The notes: generated from the sequence alone by a model not told the origin. DNA of 64,000 nt from JBAXTZ01 sp041666525 (GCA_041666525.1 JBAYGT010000004.1:78430-142429), one strand, 5' to 3'. Counted from the first letter of the stretch, positions 15,209 through 24,834 are shown. A program made the numbers and translations.

Positions 15209-16383
15209 TGAGCATAGCGGTAAGGAAAATTTGCGTTGTGACCGGATCTCGTGCTGATTACGGTCTGATGTATTGGTTATTAAAAGAAATTCAGGGCGAT
15301 TCAGAGTTTATTCTGCAAATAGTTGCTACTGGTATGCATTTGTCATCCGAGTTTGGCTTGACTTATAAGATAATCGAGCAAGATGGGTTTAGTATTAACG
15401 AAAAAGTGGAAATGTTGCTGGCTAGTGACACTCCTGTCGGTGTGACAAAATCGATTGGGGTCGCGGTTGTTGGTTTTGCTGATACCTTTGCGAGATTGGC
15501 TCCTGATATAGTAATTTTGCTTGGCGATCGCTATGAAATAATGGCAGCGGCACAAGCGGCGCTCATCGCCAAAATACCGATAGCGCATATCGCTGGAGGA
15601 GATACTACAGAGGGAGCTTTTGACGAAGCAATACGGCACTGTATAACTAAGATGGCACACTTGCATTTTGTTACTAATGAGCAAGCATTGCTGCGAGTAC
15701 TTCAACTTGGCGAAAACCCGGAATACGTTTTCAATTTTGGCAGTCCGGGCATCGACTATATCAAAAAAATATCTTTACTTGACCGTGAAAATTTGGAAAA
15801 AGAATTAGATTTTCGTTTTCAAAAAATAAATCTTTTGATTACTTTTCACCCGGTTACACTTGAAGATAGAACAGCTCAAAAACAGTTTTATGCGCTGTTA
15901 TCCGCGCTTGATCAGCTTGGCAGTGACGTTGGAATTATATTTACCAAACCGAATTCAGATACTGACGGAAAAATAATTATCCAGATGATGGAAGATTATG
16001 TTCTACATCGACCCAACGCTAAAGTGTTTACTTCACTTGGACAGCTGCGTTATTTAAGTGCAATTGCACAAGTAGATGCGGTTGTCGGTAATTCGTCAAG
16101 CGGACTCTATGAAGTGCCATCTTTTAACAAACCTACCGTGAATATTGGCAACAGGCAAAAAGGTCGATTGCATGCTTCGTCGGTAATTAATTGTAAACCA
16201 GAAGCTCAAGAAATTTTTGATACGATTCAAAACGCTTTTAAACTGGACTGCTCTTGTGTAGTAAATCCCTACGGGGCAGGAAATAGTTCAAAAAGAATTT
16301 TCAAAGTATTGAAAACGACCAATGATTATCGCGCCTTGCTACAAAAACATTTTTTCGAGGTAGCTGCAAATGTTTCCAAATAA
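15208..16383 (+). CDS. Hydrolysing NDP-N-acetylglucosamine-type 2-epimerase (NeuC/LegG)
   Basis: A GT-B-fold enzyme of 391 residues that removes the nucleotide and inverts C2, giving the free N-acetyl-mannosamine-type sugar. N-terminal VTGSRADYGLMYWLL and internal HIAGGDTTEGAFDEAIRH, NFGSPGID and VVGNSSSGLYEVPSF are diagnostic of NeuC/LegG. Its ATG overlaps the LegC stop by one base. In the present context it should act on the 4-amino-4,6-dideoxy product, i.e. the LegG step. Its 3' end overlaps the next gene by 14 bases. Confidence 0.9.
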   Translation: MSIAVRKICVVTGSRADYGLMYWLLKEIQGDSEFILQIVATGMHLSSEFGLTYKIIEQDGFSINEKVEMLLASDTPVGVTKSIGVAVVGFADTFARLAPDIVILLGDRYEIMAAAQAALIAKIPIAHIAGGDTTEGAFDEAIRHCITKMAHLHFVTNEQALLRVLQLGENPEYVFNFGSPGIDYIKKISLLDRENLEKELDFRFQKINLLITFHPVTLEDRTAQKQFYALLSALDQLGSDVGIIFTKPNSDTDGKIIIQMMEDYVLHRPNAKVFTSLGQLRYLSAIAQVDAVVGNSSSGLYEVPSFNKPTVNIGNRQKGRLHASSVINCKPEAQEIFDTIQNAFKLDCSCVVNPYGAGNSSKRIFKVLKTTNDYRALLQKHFFEVAANVSK

Positions 16384-17446
16384 GCCGTATTTTATTGCTG
16401 AAGCCGGAGTGAATCATAATGGTTCACTTGATATTGCAAAAAAACTCATTGAAGTTGCTGCAGATGCTGGAGCTGATGCAGTGAAGTTTCAGACGTTTAA
16501 TACTGAATTGTTGGTAACGAAAACAGCTGAAAAAGCAGACTATCAAACGAAATTGTTCGGCGAAAGTGAAACCCAGTATGAGATGTTAAAAAAATTGGAG
16601 CTTAGCCGAGAAGAGTGGGGGGCAATAAGTGAATATTGCAAGAGCAAGAAGATTGAATTTCTGTCAACACCGTTTGATAGCGTAAGTTTAAAGTTTCTAT
16701 TGAAGCATTTTGATTTGCCTTTTGTAAAAATTCCTTCTGGGGAAATTACCAATGCTCCGTTTTTGATAGAGATTGCTCAAACCGGAAAACCAGTTATTCT
16801 TTCGACGGGCGCATCCACAATTGGAGAAATTGAAGCCGCGCTCGGCGTGCTTGCCTTTGGATATTTATTTCAGAATCAACCGACTGATTCAAAAGAATTT
16901 GTAGAAGCATTTATTTCGTCAGAGGGACAACGGCGACTACAAGAGAAAGTCGTTTTATTGCATTGTACTTCTGATTATCCAGCGCCGTTCGAAGAAGTGA
17001 ATCTTAATGCTATCGATACTTTGCGCAGCGTCTTTAACCTTGAAGTAGGCTATTCCGACCACACTGAGGGAGTAGCTATTCCGATTGCCGCCGCAGTACT
17101 TGGGGCAGTTGTGGTTGAGAAACATTTCACTCTGGATAAAAACATGCCTGGTCCTGATCATCGTGCGTCAGCTAATCCTGAAGAATTAGAGTTGATAATT
17201 AAATCCATTCGTCAAGTGCAAAATTCTCTTGGTGACGGCATTAAACTGCCAATGAAGTCTGAAACTGCCAACAGATCGGTTATTCGAAAAAGCCTTGTTG
17301 CGAGAAAGAATATTGCAGCGGGCGAGAAAATTGATGTAATGAACCTGTCTATTAAGCGACCTGGAGACGGTATTTCTCCAATGCGCTACTGGGAGCTAAT
17401 TGGCAGGACATCTGATAGAAATTTTATTGAAGACGAGACACTTTAA
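16370..17446 (+). CDS. N-acetylneuraminate/legionaminate synthase (NeuB/LegI)
   Basis: This PEP-dependent synthase condenses the 6-carbon mannosamine-type sugar with phosphoenolpyruvate to form a nine-carbon nonulosonic acid. It has 358 residues: a TIM-barrel domain (FIAEAGVNHNGS at about 8-19, DAVKFQTF, KIPSGEITN, GYSDHTEG, EKHFTLDKNMPGPDHRAS) and a C-terminal SAF/antifreeze-like domain (VIRKSLVARKNIAAGE). Both domains are complete. The start overlaps NeuC by 14 bases. Sequence alone does not separate NeuB, LegI and PseI; neighbours favour LegI. Confidence 0.92.
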   Translation: MFPNKPYFIAEAGVNHNGSLDIAKKLIEVAADAGADAVKFQTFNTELLVTKTAEKADYQTKLFGESETQYEMLKKLELSREEWGAISEYCKSKKIEFLSTPFDSVSLKFLLKHFDLPFVKIPSGEITNAPFLIEIAQTGKPVILSTGASTIGEIEAALGVLAFGYLFQNQPTDSKEFVEAFISSEGQRRLQEKVVLLHCTSDYPAPFEEVNLNAIDTLRSVFNLEVGYSDHTEGVAIPIAAAVLGAVVVEKHFTLDKNMPGPDHRASANPEELELIIKSIRQVQNSLGDGIKLPMKSETANRSVIRKSLVARKNIAAGEKIDVMNLSIKRPGDGISPMRYWELIGRTSDRNFIEDETL

Positions 17447-17447
17447 T

Positions 17448-18095
17448 ATGAATAACAAAGAACTCCCGATTATTGTCCTTGGAGCCGGCGGACACGCGAA
17501 AGTACTGATTGATGTATTGAAGCTTATGCAAGTTAATATTATCGGTATCGCCGAAAGAAATGATTGCTTGAAGAAAAGACAATTGCTTGGTATTAGCATT
17601 ATTGGTGATGACGATGACGTTTTACTTTATTCACCAGATGAAGTTTTGCTTGTTAATGGTCTGGGCTCGACACGGTCTTTGACGGCTAGGAAAACATTGT
17701 TTGATAAGTTTTGTAAAAAAGGCTATTGTTTTGCTAGAGTAATTCACCCGTCGGCAATTATTGCGGGGGATGTAGTTATCGGCGAAGGTTCACAAATTAT
17801 GGCAGGTTCTGTAATTCAGACTGGAACTGTAATTGGAAATAATACAATAGTAAATACGCGAGCATCCATTGATCACGATTGTATTATTGGTGACAGTGTC
17901 CATGTTGCTTCAGGCGCGATATTGTCTGGCGACGTAAAGATTGGTGATTGTTCGCATGTAGGTGCTGGTGCGATCGTGATACAAGGGATTTCGATTGGAA
18001 CATGTTGCCTTATTGCAGCCGGGGCCGTCGTGATTAATCAAGTTGAGCCAAAGACGACAATTGTGGGAGTACCAGGCAGGAGAGTTTTACAATGA
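17448..18095 (+). CDS. Sialic-acid O/N-acetyltransferase family protein (NeuD/PglD type)
   Basis: A 215-residue acetyl-CoA acyltransferase: an N-terminal Rossmann-like domain starting IVLGAGGHAKVLIDVL, then hexapeptide repeats forming a left-handed beta-helix (about residues 100-205). Enzymes of this type N-acetylate UDP-4-amino sugars (PglD, LegH) or O-acetylate sialic acid (NeuD). In the order LegB-LegC-LegG-LegI-this gene, the LegH role is most likely. The ATG at 17448 is used; the upstream in-frame extension overlaps NeuB. Confidence 0.85.
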   Translation: MNNKELPIIVLGAGGHAKVLIDVLKLMQVNIIGIAERNDCLKKRQLLGISIIGDDDDVLLYSPDEVLLVNGLGSTRSLTARKTLFDKFCKKGYCFARVIHPSAIIAGDVVIGEGSQIMAGSVIQTGTVIGNNTIVNTRASIDHDCIIGDSVHVASGAILSGDVKIGDCSHVGAGAIVIQGISIGTCCLIAAGAVVINQVEPKTTIVGVPGRRVLQ

Positions 18096-19138
18096 ATAAA
18101 TGGAAAAACGCGATAGTACGAGAAACTGATACAATATTAAGAACAATGCAAGTAATAGATTCAAATTCATTTCAAATCGCTTTAGTTGTTAACGAAAACA
18201 TGCATTTAAAGGGCATTGTTACTGACGGTGATATTAGAAGAGCTATGATTGACGGAGTATCCATTCAAGAAAGCGTTAAACTTATTATGAACACTACGCC
18301 AGTAGTAGCAAGAAATGACGAACGTTATAGAATATTGTCAAAGATGCAAAACATAAGGATACATCAAATTCCTATTTTAGATGAAGAAGGACGACTTGTA
18401 GGATTAGAGATATTAGACGATTTGGTACAGCAAATCGAGGTTAAAGAGAATATTGTATTTTTGATGGCTGGTGGGCTTGGAAGCAGGTTGGGTGAATTAA
18501 CCCAAAATAGGCCAAAACCTTTGTTACATATTGGTAAAAAGACCATTCTTGAAACGATAATAGAGAATTTTGCTAGTCAGGGCTACCGCAACTTTCGCTT
18601 GTCGGTGAATTATTTAGCTGAAATGATTCAGGAATACTTTGGTGACGGTACTAATTGGAATGTTAATATTGAATATGTAATTGAAAAAGAACGAATGGGC
18701 ACCGCTGGAGCACTTTCATTATTGACGGAGAACATAAAAGCACCACTAATTGTTATGAACGGTGATGTTCTTACAAGAATTGATTTTGAGCAGCTTGTGA
18801 AGTTTCATAATGACCATGATTCAATTGCCACAATGTGTGTTAAAGAATACAGTATTCAGATTCCATATGGTGTGGTACAAATAGACAGAACTAAACTAAT
18901 GGGAATTGTAGAAAAGCCAAAGCAAACGCATTTTACCTGCGCAGGAGTTTATGTACTTGATCCCAAAGTGATAGACTATTTACCACGAGACACACGATTC
19001 GATATGCCAGATTTATTTCAAATGTTAGTGGCGGATAATTTGAATGTTAGCGCTTATCCGATAGATGACTATTGGTTTGATATTGGAAGCAAAGAGGATT
19101 ATATAAAAGCAAGTGAAGATTTGATTGAAATGTTTTAG
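18092..19138 (+). CDS. CBS-domain sugar nucleotidyltransferase (PtmE-like)
   Basis: A 348-residue protein with two N-terminal CBS repeats (about 1-120) and a C-terminal nucleotidyltransferase domain starting FLMAGGLGSRLGELTQ (about residue 126), with RPKPLLHIG and a metal-binding MNGDVL. This architecture matches PtmE, which in Campylobacter makes GDP-glucosamine for legionaminic acid. The CBS domains suggest regulation by an adenosyl nucleotide. ATG overlaps the previous stop by 4 bases. Nucleotide preference is inferred, not visible. Confidence 0.85.
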   Translation: MNKWKNAIVRETDTILRTMQVIDSNSFQIALVVNENMHLKGIVTDGDIRRAMIDGVSIQESVKLIMNTTPVVARNDERYRILSKMQNIRIHQIPILDEEGRLVGLEILDDLVQQIEVKENIVFLMAGGLGSRLGELTQNRPKPLLHIGKKTILETIIENFASQGYRNFRLSVNYLAEMIQEYFGDGTNWNVNIEYVIEKERMGTAGALSLLTENIKAPLIVMNGDVLTRIDFEQLVKFHNDHDSIATMCVKEYSIQIPYGVVQIDRTKLMGIVEKPKQTHFTCAGVYVLDPKVIDYLPRDTRFDMPDLFQMLVADNLNVSAYPIDDYWFDIGSKEDYIKASEDLIEMF

Positions 19139-19171
19139 TATAGAATAATGTAACATTTAGCGGAGGTACTT

Positions 19172-20188
19172 ATGAAGTTTTTAGTTGTTGGACTAGGATC
19201 AATGGGTAAGCGGCGCATAAGATGCTTGCAAGCATTAGGTTTTAAGGAGATATCTGGTTTTGATGTCCGTGAGGAGCGGCGACTTGAAGTGAGCGAATTA
19301 GGAATTGTTGTTTATAACGAAATGGCAACCGCGCTTGCGGAAGCTAATCCTTCTGTGCTCGTTATTTCTGTTCCTCCTGATTTACACTACATCTACATTG
19401 AATTGGCGATTAAGAATAACCTTCATTTTTTCGTCGAGGCTAGCGTTGTTGATACTAATTTTGATTATATAAAACAAGAATTGTTATTGAATGACACTGT
19501 AGTTGCCGCTCCTTCGGCTACATTGTGTTTTCATCCGGCAATCCTGATAATTAGAAAGTTAATTAGCGAATGCAAGTTAGGTAAAATATCAAATATAATT
19601 TTGCATTCGGGGCAGTTTTTGCCTGATTGGCACACTTACGAAAATGTGTCGGACTACTATGTATCCAATCCAGCAACTGGCGGCGCACGTGAAATTGTTC
19701 CTTTTGAATTAACCTGGCTCTGTTCAGTTTTCGGTTTTCCTCTTAGGGTTTGCGGCAATTGTAGAAAAACCATCAAAATCGAGGGGGCAGAAAAAATCGA
19801 AGACACGTATAACTGTTTGTTAGATTATGGTGATTTTCTGGCAACGGTCACAGTTGATGTTGTTTCCCGACATGCTACACGGCGACTATTGATAAATGGT
19901 GATAAAGGACAGTTGATTTGGGATTGGGATTATTCCTTAATTCGATTATTTGATGCGCTCGACCAAAAGTGGATTGAGATTCCTTATGAAATGAAAACTG
20001 CTGCAAATGGATATAATGAAAATATTGGCGAGAATATGTATATTGAAGAGATGAGAAGTTTTATTAGAGCGATTGAAGGTAAACAGGCGTTCATTAACAA
20101 TATGGATAACGACCATAAAGTGTTGAAAACATTATATGCAATTGAAGAAGCCGACAGAACATCCAGATATATTAGGATAGACCAGTGA
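19172..20188 (+). CDS. Gfo/Idh/MocA-family oxidoreductase (possible PtmF-like role)
   Basis: A 338-residue NAD(P)-dependent oxidoreductase with N-terminal VVGLGSMGKRRIRCLQALG and the VEASVVDTN region where the family usually has EKP; the catalytic lysine of EKP is therefore replaced here. GCGGAGG precedes the ATG. In Campylobacter a gene next to ptmE (ptmF) belongs to the glucosamine-precursor steps, and this gene has the same neighbour, but the assignment is positional. The altered EKP motif deserves caution about catalysis. Confidence 0.75.
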   Translation: MKFLVVGLGSMGKRRIRCLQALGFKEISGFDVREERRLEVSELGIVVYNEMATALAEANPSVLVISVPPDLHYIYIELAIKNNLHFFVEASVVDTNFDYIKQELLLNDTVVAAPSATLCFHPAILIIRKLISECKLGKISNIILHSGQFLPDWHTYENVSDYYVSNPATGGAREIVPFELTWLCSVFGFPLRVCGNCRKTIKIEGAEKIEDTYNCLLDYGDFLATVTVDVVSRHATRRLLINGDKGQLIWDWDYSLIRLFDALDQKWIEIPYEMKTAANGYNENIGENMYIEEMRSFIRAIEGKQAFINNMDNDHKVLKTLYAIEEADRTSRYIRIDQ

Positions 20189-20949
20189 AAACAGGAATTT
20201 TTTTAACAGCGCGATTAGGATCTAGTCGCTTAAAACGAAAACATTTACTTGAAATACAAAAAAAACCTATTATTTTGTATTTAATCGATCGAATACAACT
20301 TGCTTTTAAACAAGAAATAGCTGATAGAAAACTAGAGATAGTTATTACGACTTCTGACGAATTGGAAAATCGAGAATTTGAAGGAAATGTAAATTCGGGA
20401 GTGAAAATTTTTTACGGTTCCCTGAACAATATTCCTTTACGTCATTTACAAGCGGCTAAAAAAAATGATTGCGATTATATCATTGCTGTTGATGGTGACG
20501 ATATTTTATGTTCGACTGATGGAATGAGAGCTGTTTATCAAGAGTTAATATTGGGCAAAGCGTATGTAAGAACAAGTGGGTTACCTTTTGGAATGAATGT
20601 TATGGGGTATTCAACGGAATTTCTTGTGAAAGCACTCAGGAAGAACACTTGTAAAATATTGGAAACTGGTTGGGGTCGTATTTTCAATGGAGATGAAGCT
20701 TCGACTATCACTTTTAGTGTTAACGGAGCTAGCGACGATATGCGATTTACATTAGATTATTTGGAGGATTTTAATTTTTTTAGCGAATTATTTCAAATGC
20801 TAGCTAATAATTCGGAGCTATCTACTGATCAAGAAATAGTTGACTGCGTTAGAAATAATAGACTTCACGAAATAACCGCTAATGTTTCGAGTACTTATTG
20901 GATTAATTTTAATCGAGAAAAAGAAAGGGAAGAGCAGCATGAATTTTAG
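20185..20949 (+). CDS. SpsF/NeuA-like cytidylyltransferase
   Basis: A 254-residue nucleotidyltransferase of the CMP-sugar family. The N-terminal motif IFLTARLGSSRLKRKHLLEI (about 4-23) resembles SpsF/KdsB-like cytidylyltransferases rather than the PARGGSKG of classical NeuA/LegF; IIAVDGDDILC carries the metal-binding aspartates. It overlaps the previous gene by 4 bases. It is the best candidate for CMP activation of the nonulosonic acid, since no canonical NeuA/LegF is present in the window. The next gene starts inside its 3' end. Confidence 0.78.
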   Translation: MKTGIFLTARLGSSRLKRKHLLEIQKKPIILYLIDRIQLAFKQEIADRKLEIVITTSDELENREFEGNVNSGVKIFYGSLNNIPLRHLQAAKKNDCDYIIAVDGDDILCSTDGMRAVYQELILGKAYVRTSGLPFGMNVMGYSTEFLVKALRKNTCKILETGWGRIFNGDEASTITFSVNGASDDMRFTLDYLEDFNFFSELFQMLANNSELSTDQEIVDCVRNNRLHEITANVSSTYWINFNREKEREEQHEF

Positions 20950-22249
20950 AAAATCAAACGAGCTTCGGAAGAAAGCCATGCAACTTATTCCGGCCGGCGC
21001 CCACACCTATAGCAAAGGAGATGATCAGTTTCCGGAAATGTCACCTGGATTTATTGTCAGAGGTAAGGGAACAAAAGTTTGGGATCCGGACGGCAATCAG
21101 TTTTTAGACTGGGGTATGGGATTGCGGTCTGTGATTCTCGGACACGCCGATGATAGGGTGCTAAAAGTTGTAAGGACTCAGCTGGAAAAAGGTTCGAATT
21201 TCACAAGACCAAGTGTTATTGAAGCGGAAATAGCGGAAAAATTAGTGAATCTGATTCCCTCCGCAGAAATGGTCAAATTCGCCAAGAACGGTTCAGATGT
21301 TACTACTGCTGCTGTAAAATTGGCTCGGGCGTACACTGGTAAAGATATTATTTTACGTTGTAGTGACCATCCGTTTTTCAGCGTAAATGATTGGTTTATC
21401 GGCGATACCCCTTGTAATTCAGGAGTGCCTGAGGTTGTCCAGCAATTAACAAAGAATTTTCGCTACAACGATATCGAAAGTCTACGCTCGGTTCTAGAAG
21501 AAAACAGTGGTCGGGTCGCTTGTGTTATTTTGGAGCCAGCAGCTACGCAAGTACCTATTGAAGGTTTTTTGAAACAAGTTAAAGAGTTAACTCATCATCA
21601 CGGCGCAGTATTGATTTTTGACGAAATGATTACCGGCTTTCGCTGGCATCAAAATGGTGCGCAAACATACTATGGAGTTACGCCGGATTTATCTACATTT
21701 GGTAAAGCTATTGGCAACGGATTTTCCGTTTCAGCGTTAGTAGGTAAAAGAACGATTATGGAACTTGGCGGACTCGAACATAATAAACCGCGAGTGTTTT
21801 TATTGTCAACAACTCACGGTGCGGAAACACATGCTTTGGCAGCTGCAGGAGCTACTATTGATGCATTGAGAGATGGTTTGATAATAGATAAGAACTGGAA
21901 AAAAGGAAAACAACTTACAGATGGCTTTAATGATATTGCAAGGGAACTAGGGTTAAATAGTTTTGTTAAAATGGCAGGAGCAGCTTGTAGCCCTTACCAA
22001 ATGTTTCTTGATAAAGATGGACGTGTAGATCTATCGCTTAGAACACTATATTTGCAGGAAATGATAAAAGAAGGTGTGCTGATTCCGTATATTGCGATTG
22101 CCGATGCACATTCTACTGAAGATATCGAAAAAACTTTGGAAGCATCGAAGAAAGCGTTAAGAGTTGTTGGACAGGCAATTGAGCGAGGGACAACTCGTGA
22201 TTTATTAGTTGGAGCAGTTGTAAAACCGGTATTTAGAAAATATAATTAG
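20939..22249 (+). CDS. Class III aminotransferase, glutamate-1-semialdehyde-aminomutase-like
   Basis: A 436-residue fold-type I PLP enzyme with VWDPDGNQFLDWGMGL, FAKNGSDVTTAAVKLARA, the LIFDEMITGFRW block and the PLP-lysine motif TFGKAIGNGFSVSAL. It resembles HemL, but its place in a nonulosonate operon, overlapping the cytidylyltransferase by 11 bases, argues for amino-sugar or side-chain chemistry rather than haem synthesis. The ATG at 20939 starts MNFRKSNEL, fitting the family N-terminus. Substrate unknown. Confidence 0.82.
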   Translation: MNFRKSNELRKKAMQLIPAGAHTYSKGDDQFPEMSPGFIVRGKGTKVWDPDGNQFLDWGMGLRSVILGHADDRVLKVVRTQLEKGSNFTRPSVIEAEIAEKLVNLIPSAEMVKFAKNGSDVTTAAVKLARAYTGKDIILRCSDHPFFSVNDWFIGDTPCNSGVPEVVQQLTKNFRYNDIESLRSVLEENSGRVACVILEPAATQVPIEGFLKQVKELTHHHGAVLIFDEMITGFRWHQNGAQTYYGVTPDLSTFGKAIGNGFSVSALVGKRTIMELGGLEHNKPRVFLLSTTHGAETHALAAAGATIDALRDGLIIDKNWKKGKQLTDGFNDIARELGLNSFVKMAGAACSPYQMFLDKDGRVDLSLRTLYLQEMIKEGVLIPYIAIADAHSTEDIEKTLEASKKALRVVGQAIERGTTRDLLVGAVVKPVFRKYN

Positions 22250-22254
22250 GGGCG

Positions 22255-23034
22255 ATGATGAGAGTAGCTGCAGTTCAAATGCCGGTAAAAGACGGTTCCC
22301 TTGATGTAAATATTGAAAAGTTGTCAGAGCTAATTGATTTAAATCCGGGCGCGGATCTTTATTTATTGCCGGAATTATGGTCAAGCGGATTTGTGGTTGA
22401 CAGGTGGTCGGAACTTTCTGCAAAGGAAACACCAGAAGTTTTGAATTGGATGAGCAAATTTGCAGCTAAAAATAATATTTGGTTGTGCGGTTCTGTGATT
22501 TCAAAGCACGATTCTGGCGGAATTTGCAATCGCCTAGTCGTTTTTAATCGCAACGGCGAGTTAGTAAAGTACTATGATAAAATTCATCGTTTTCTGCCAA
22601 TGGGTGAAGATGTTTTAGTAGGCGGTTCTGAGACGGTGCGATTTAAAATCGAAGGAATTCAAGTATCGCTAGCGATATGCTATGATTTGCGTTTCCCGGA
22701 AATGTTTCGTAAGTCAGCACTTAGCGGTGTAGATCTTTATTTAGTTTCGAGCGCTTGGCCGATTGTTAGGCAGGAAGCAATGACTGCTTTAGCTGGAGCA
22801 CGTGCAATTGAAAATCAAGCTTATGTATTGCTTTCTAATCGAACTGGTGCAGATGCGCAAGGGCAGGTATTTTGCGGTTGCTCCGGTCTATACGGCCCGC
22901 ACGGCAGAGTAAAGGTATTTGACGCAAATGAACTTGGTGTGGCTATTGCTGAAATAAATATGGATGAGCTTCGAGCAGGGCGCGAAAAATTTAATGTTTT
23001 TGGTGATAGAATACGAGGAGTAGACTATGATTAA
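22255..23034 (+). CDS. Carbon-nitrogen hydrolase (nitrilase superfamily, omega-amidase-like)
   Basis: A 259-residue nitrilase-fold hydrolase with the complete Glu-Lys-Cys triad: Glu in LLPELWSSGF (about residue 42), Lys in YYDKIHRF (about 109), Cys in AICYDLRFPEMFR (about 143). Closest in form to Nit2/omega-amidase-like enzymes that cleave small amides. GGGGCG lies just before the ATG. Position between the aminotransferase and an SDR suggests modification or salvage of an acyl/amide group on the nonulosonic acid; this is inference. Confidence 0.83.
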   Translation: MMRVAAVQMPVKDGSLDVNIEKLSELIDLNPGADLYLLPELWSSGFVVDRWSELSAKETPEVLNWMSKFAAKNNIWLCGSVISKHDSGGICNRLVVFNRNGELVKYYDKIHRFLPMGEDVLVGGSETVRFKIEGIQVSLAICYDLRFPEMFRKSALSGVDLYLVSSAWPIVRQEAMTALAGARAIENQAYVLLSNRTGADAQGQVFCGCSGLYGPHGRVKVFDANELGVAIAEINMDELRAGREKFNVFGDRIRGVDYD

Positions 23035-23851
23035 TAGTTGTAAATCATTAGACCGGTTTTGCTTAAAAGACAAAGTTGTAGTAGTTACTGGTGGAACAGG
23101 TTTGTTGGGAGCTCTATATTGCGAACGTTTATCTGAAGCCGGCGCAACAGTAATTATTGCTGATTTATGTTCGGAAAAATGTGGTAATTTAGCTAGTGTA
23201 ATCAGTCTATCAACTGGGGTGAAAGCCTATGGTCTAGCAGTTGATTTAAGTAATGAACAGTCTGTAATTAATTGGTCTAAAAAAATAATTAGCGAATTTG
23301 CCTGTGTTGATGTACTAATAAACAATGCTGCGGCTAAGGTGGCCGGTTTTTTTGCGTCTTTGGATCAGTTTTCCGTTGATGACTGGAATAGTGTTATGAG
23401 TGTTAATGTAACAGGTGCATTTCTCGCTTGCCGCGAAATTGGTGCTGATATGGCACGGCGCGGTAAAGGTAGTATCATCAATATCAGTTCAATTTATGGT
23501 TTGGTGGGACCTGACCAACGCATTTATGAGGGATCTTATTACGGAGATATGGGTGGAGCAATTAACACGCCGCTTGTTTATTCTGCGAGTAAAGGGGCAA
23601 TAATTTCAATGACTCGCTATTTGGCAACTTATTGGGGACCTAAAGGTGTGCGTAGCAATACCATGACTCCTGGTGGAGTTTATACGGGCCAGAATGATAT
23701 TTTTCAGGAAAAGTATAGCCAACATGTACCAATGGCCCGTATGGGCAAAGCTGAAGAAATGGTTGGTGCGTTGTTATTTCTGGCCTCAGATGCGTCAAGT
23801 TATATTAATGGTCAGAATATTATTGTTGATGGAGGGTGGACTGCTTGGTGA
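23027..23851 (+). CDS. Short-chain dehydrogenase/reductase (possible PtmA-like role)
   Basis: A classical SDR of 274 residues: VVTGGTGLLGALY (cofactor site, about 20-32), NNAAAKV, catalytic NISSIYG with YSASKGA (Tyr-x-x-x-Lys), and the C-terminal GQNIIVDGGW. An insertion around the active site (GPDQRIYEGSYYGDMGG) is seen in PtmA-like proteins. The start overlaps the nitrilase by 8 bases. In Campylobacter PtmA works with PtmF and PtmE; the same three types occur here within 6 kb, supporting a shared role. Confidence 0.82.
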   Translation: MINSCKSLDRFCLKDKVVVVTGGTGLLGALYCERLSEAGATVIIADLCSEKCGNLASVISLSTGVKAYGLAVDLSNEQSVINWSKKIISEFACVDVLINNAAAKVAGFFASLDQFSVDDWNSVMSVNVTGAFLACREIGADMARRGKGSIINISSIYGLVGPDQRIYEGSYYGDMGGAINTPLVYSASKGAIISMTRYLATYWGPKGVRSNTMTPGGVYTGQNDIFQEKYSQHVPMARMGKAEEMVGALLFLASDASSYINGQNIIVDGGWTAW

Positions 23852-24834
23852 GAAGGAAAATTGCAATTGTTGGTGCAGGTCAAATTGGAAGCAGGCACTT
23901 GCAGGCTTTGGCGAAGCTGGAAGGCGAAGTGTTCATTCAGGTGGTTGATTCTTCTAGTGAGGCGCTACAGCTAGCAAGAGCCCGCTTTACCGATGTCTCT
24001 CGCAGTGACAAAAGTAATATTACAGTCGAGTATTTGAATATTATTGATGAAATGGATGACTCGTTCGATGTTATAATAGTTGCTACCAATTCCAATGTTC
24101 GAAGAATAGTTGCCGAGGAATTGTTGAATAAAAAGCAATGCAAACATTTGATCTTAGAAAAAGTTGTTTTTCAGAGTTGTGAGGACTTTGCTGATATTTC
24201 CGAATTGTTAATTGAAAATAATGTGAGAGCGTGGGTAAATTGTCCTAGACGTATGTGGACAATTTATCATTATTTGCATAATAAATTGAAGCATGCTGAG
24301 AATGTCAGTTATTGTGTTAGTGGAGCGGGACAAGGAATTATTGGGAGCAATGGTATACATTATATTGATAGCTTCAGCCATTTAACTGGCGAAACAGACA
24401 TTGCTTTTTGCTCTAAACTGCTCGATGAAAAATTGACGCCGTCTAAACGACAAGGATTTGTCGAATTCACCGGAGTTTTAGAAGGCGTTACTGAAAGTGG
24501 AAAACAAATCAAGCTGTCGTGTTACGCCACTGGAAATGCCCCTATCATGGTCAACATTGATAGTGAAGTACTTCGTTGTATTATTATTGAAGAAGCAGGT
24601 ACTGCATGGATTTCAGAAGAATGCAACAATTGGAAGTGGGAAGAAATGAAATTTTTAGCCGCATATCAATCTCAGTTAACAAATATCGTCGTTGAACAGC
24701 TAATAGAAACAGGTGGGTGCGATTTGACAAGCTTTGAAGTTTCAAGAAAATTGCACGAAATGTTGCTAAATTCTTTGATGGAATATTTGTTTAGAAATCA
24801 TAAAGGCAGGTTTACAATATGTCCGATAACATAA
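23848..24834 (+). CDS. Gfo/Idh/MocA-family oxidoreductase
   Basis: A 328-residue Rossmann-fold protein beginning IAIVGAGQIGSRHLQALAKL, with LILEKVVF replacing the usual EKP (lysine kept, proline lost). The GTG at 23848 overlaps the SDR stop (GTGA); GGAGGG lies 11 bases upstream. It overlaps the next oxidoreductase gene by 16 bases. Probably reduces or oxidises a sugar or sugar-acid intermediate in the nonulosonate pathway; substrate unknown. Confidence 0.75.
   Translation: MRRKIAIVGAGQIGSRHLQALAKLEGEVFIQVVDSSSEALQLARARFTDVSRSDKSNITVEYLNIIDEMDDSFDVIIVATNSNVRRIVAEELLNKKQCKHLILEKVVFQSCEDFADISELLIENNVRAWVNCPRRMWTIYHYLHNKLKHAENVSYCVSGAGQGIIGSNGIHYIDSFSHLTGETDIAFCSKLLDEKLTPSKRQGFVEFTGVLEGVTESGKQIKLSCYATGNAPIMVNIDSEVLRCIIIEEAGTAWISEECNNWKWEEMKFLAAYQSQLTNIVVEQLIETGGCDLTSFEVSRKLHEMLLNSLMEYLFRNHKGRFTICPIT

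Noticed and set aside
15208..17446. Ordinary sialic acid (Neu5Ac) pathway
   Set aside because: LegB-, LegC- and PtmE-type genes in the same overlapping operon point to a legionaminic-type sugar. Sialic acid proper would not need them.
20939..22249. Haem pathway glutamate-1-semialdehyde aminomutase (hemL)
   Set aside because: The gene overlaps nonulosonate genes and is followed by glycan-type enzymes, with no haem genes nearby.
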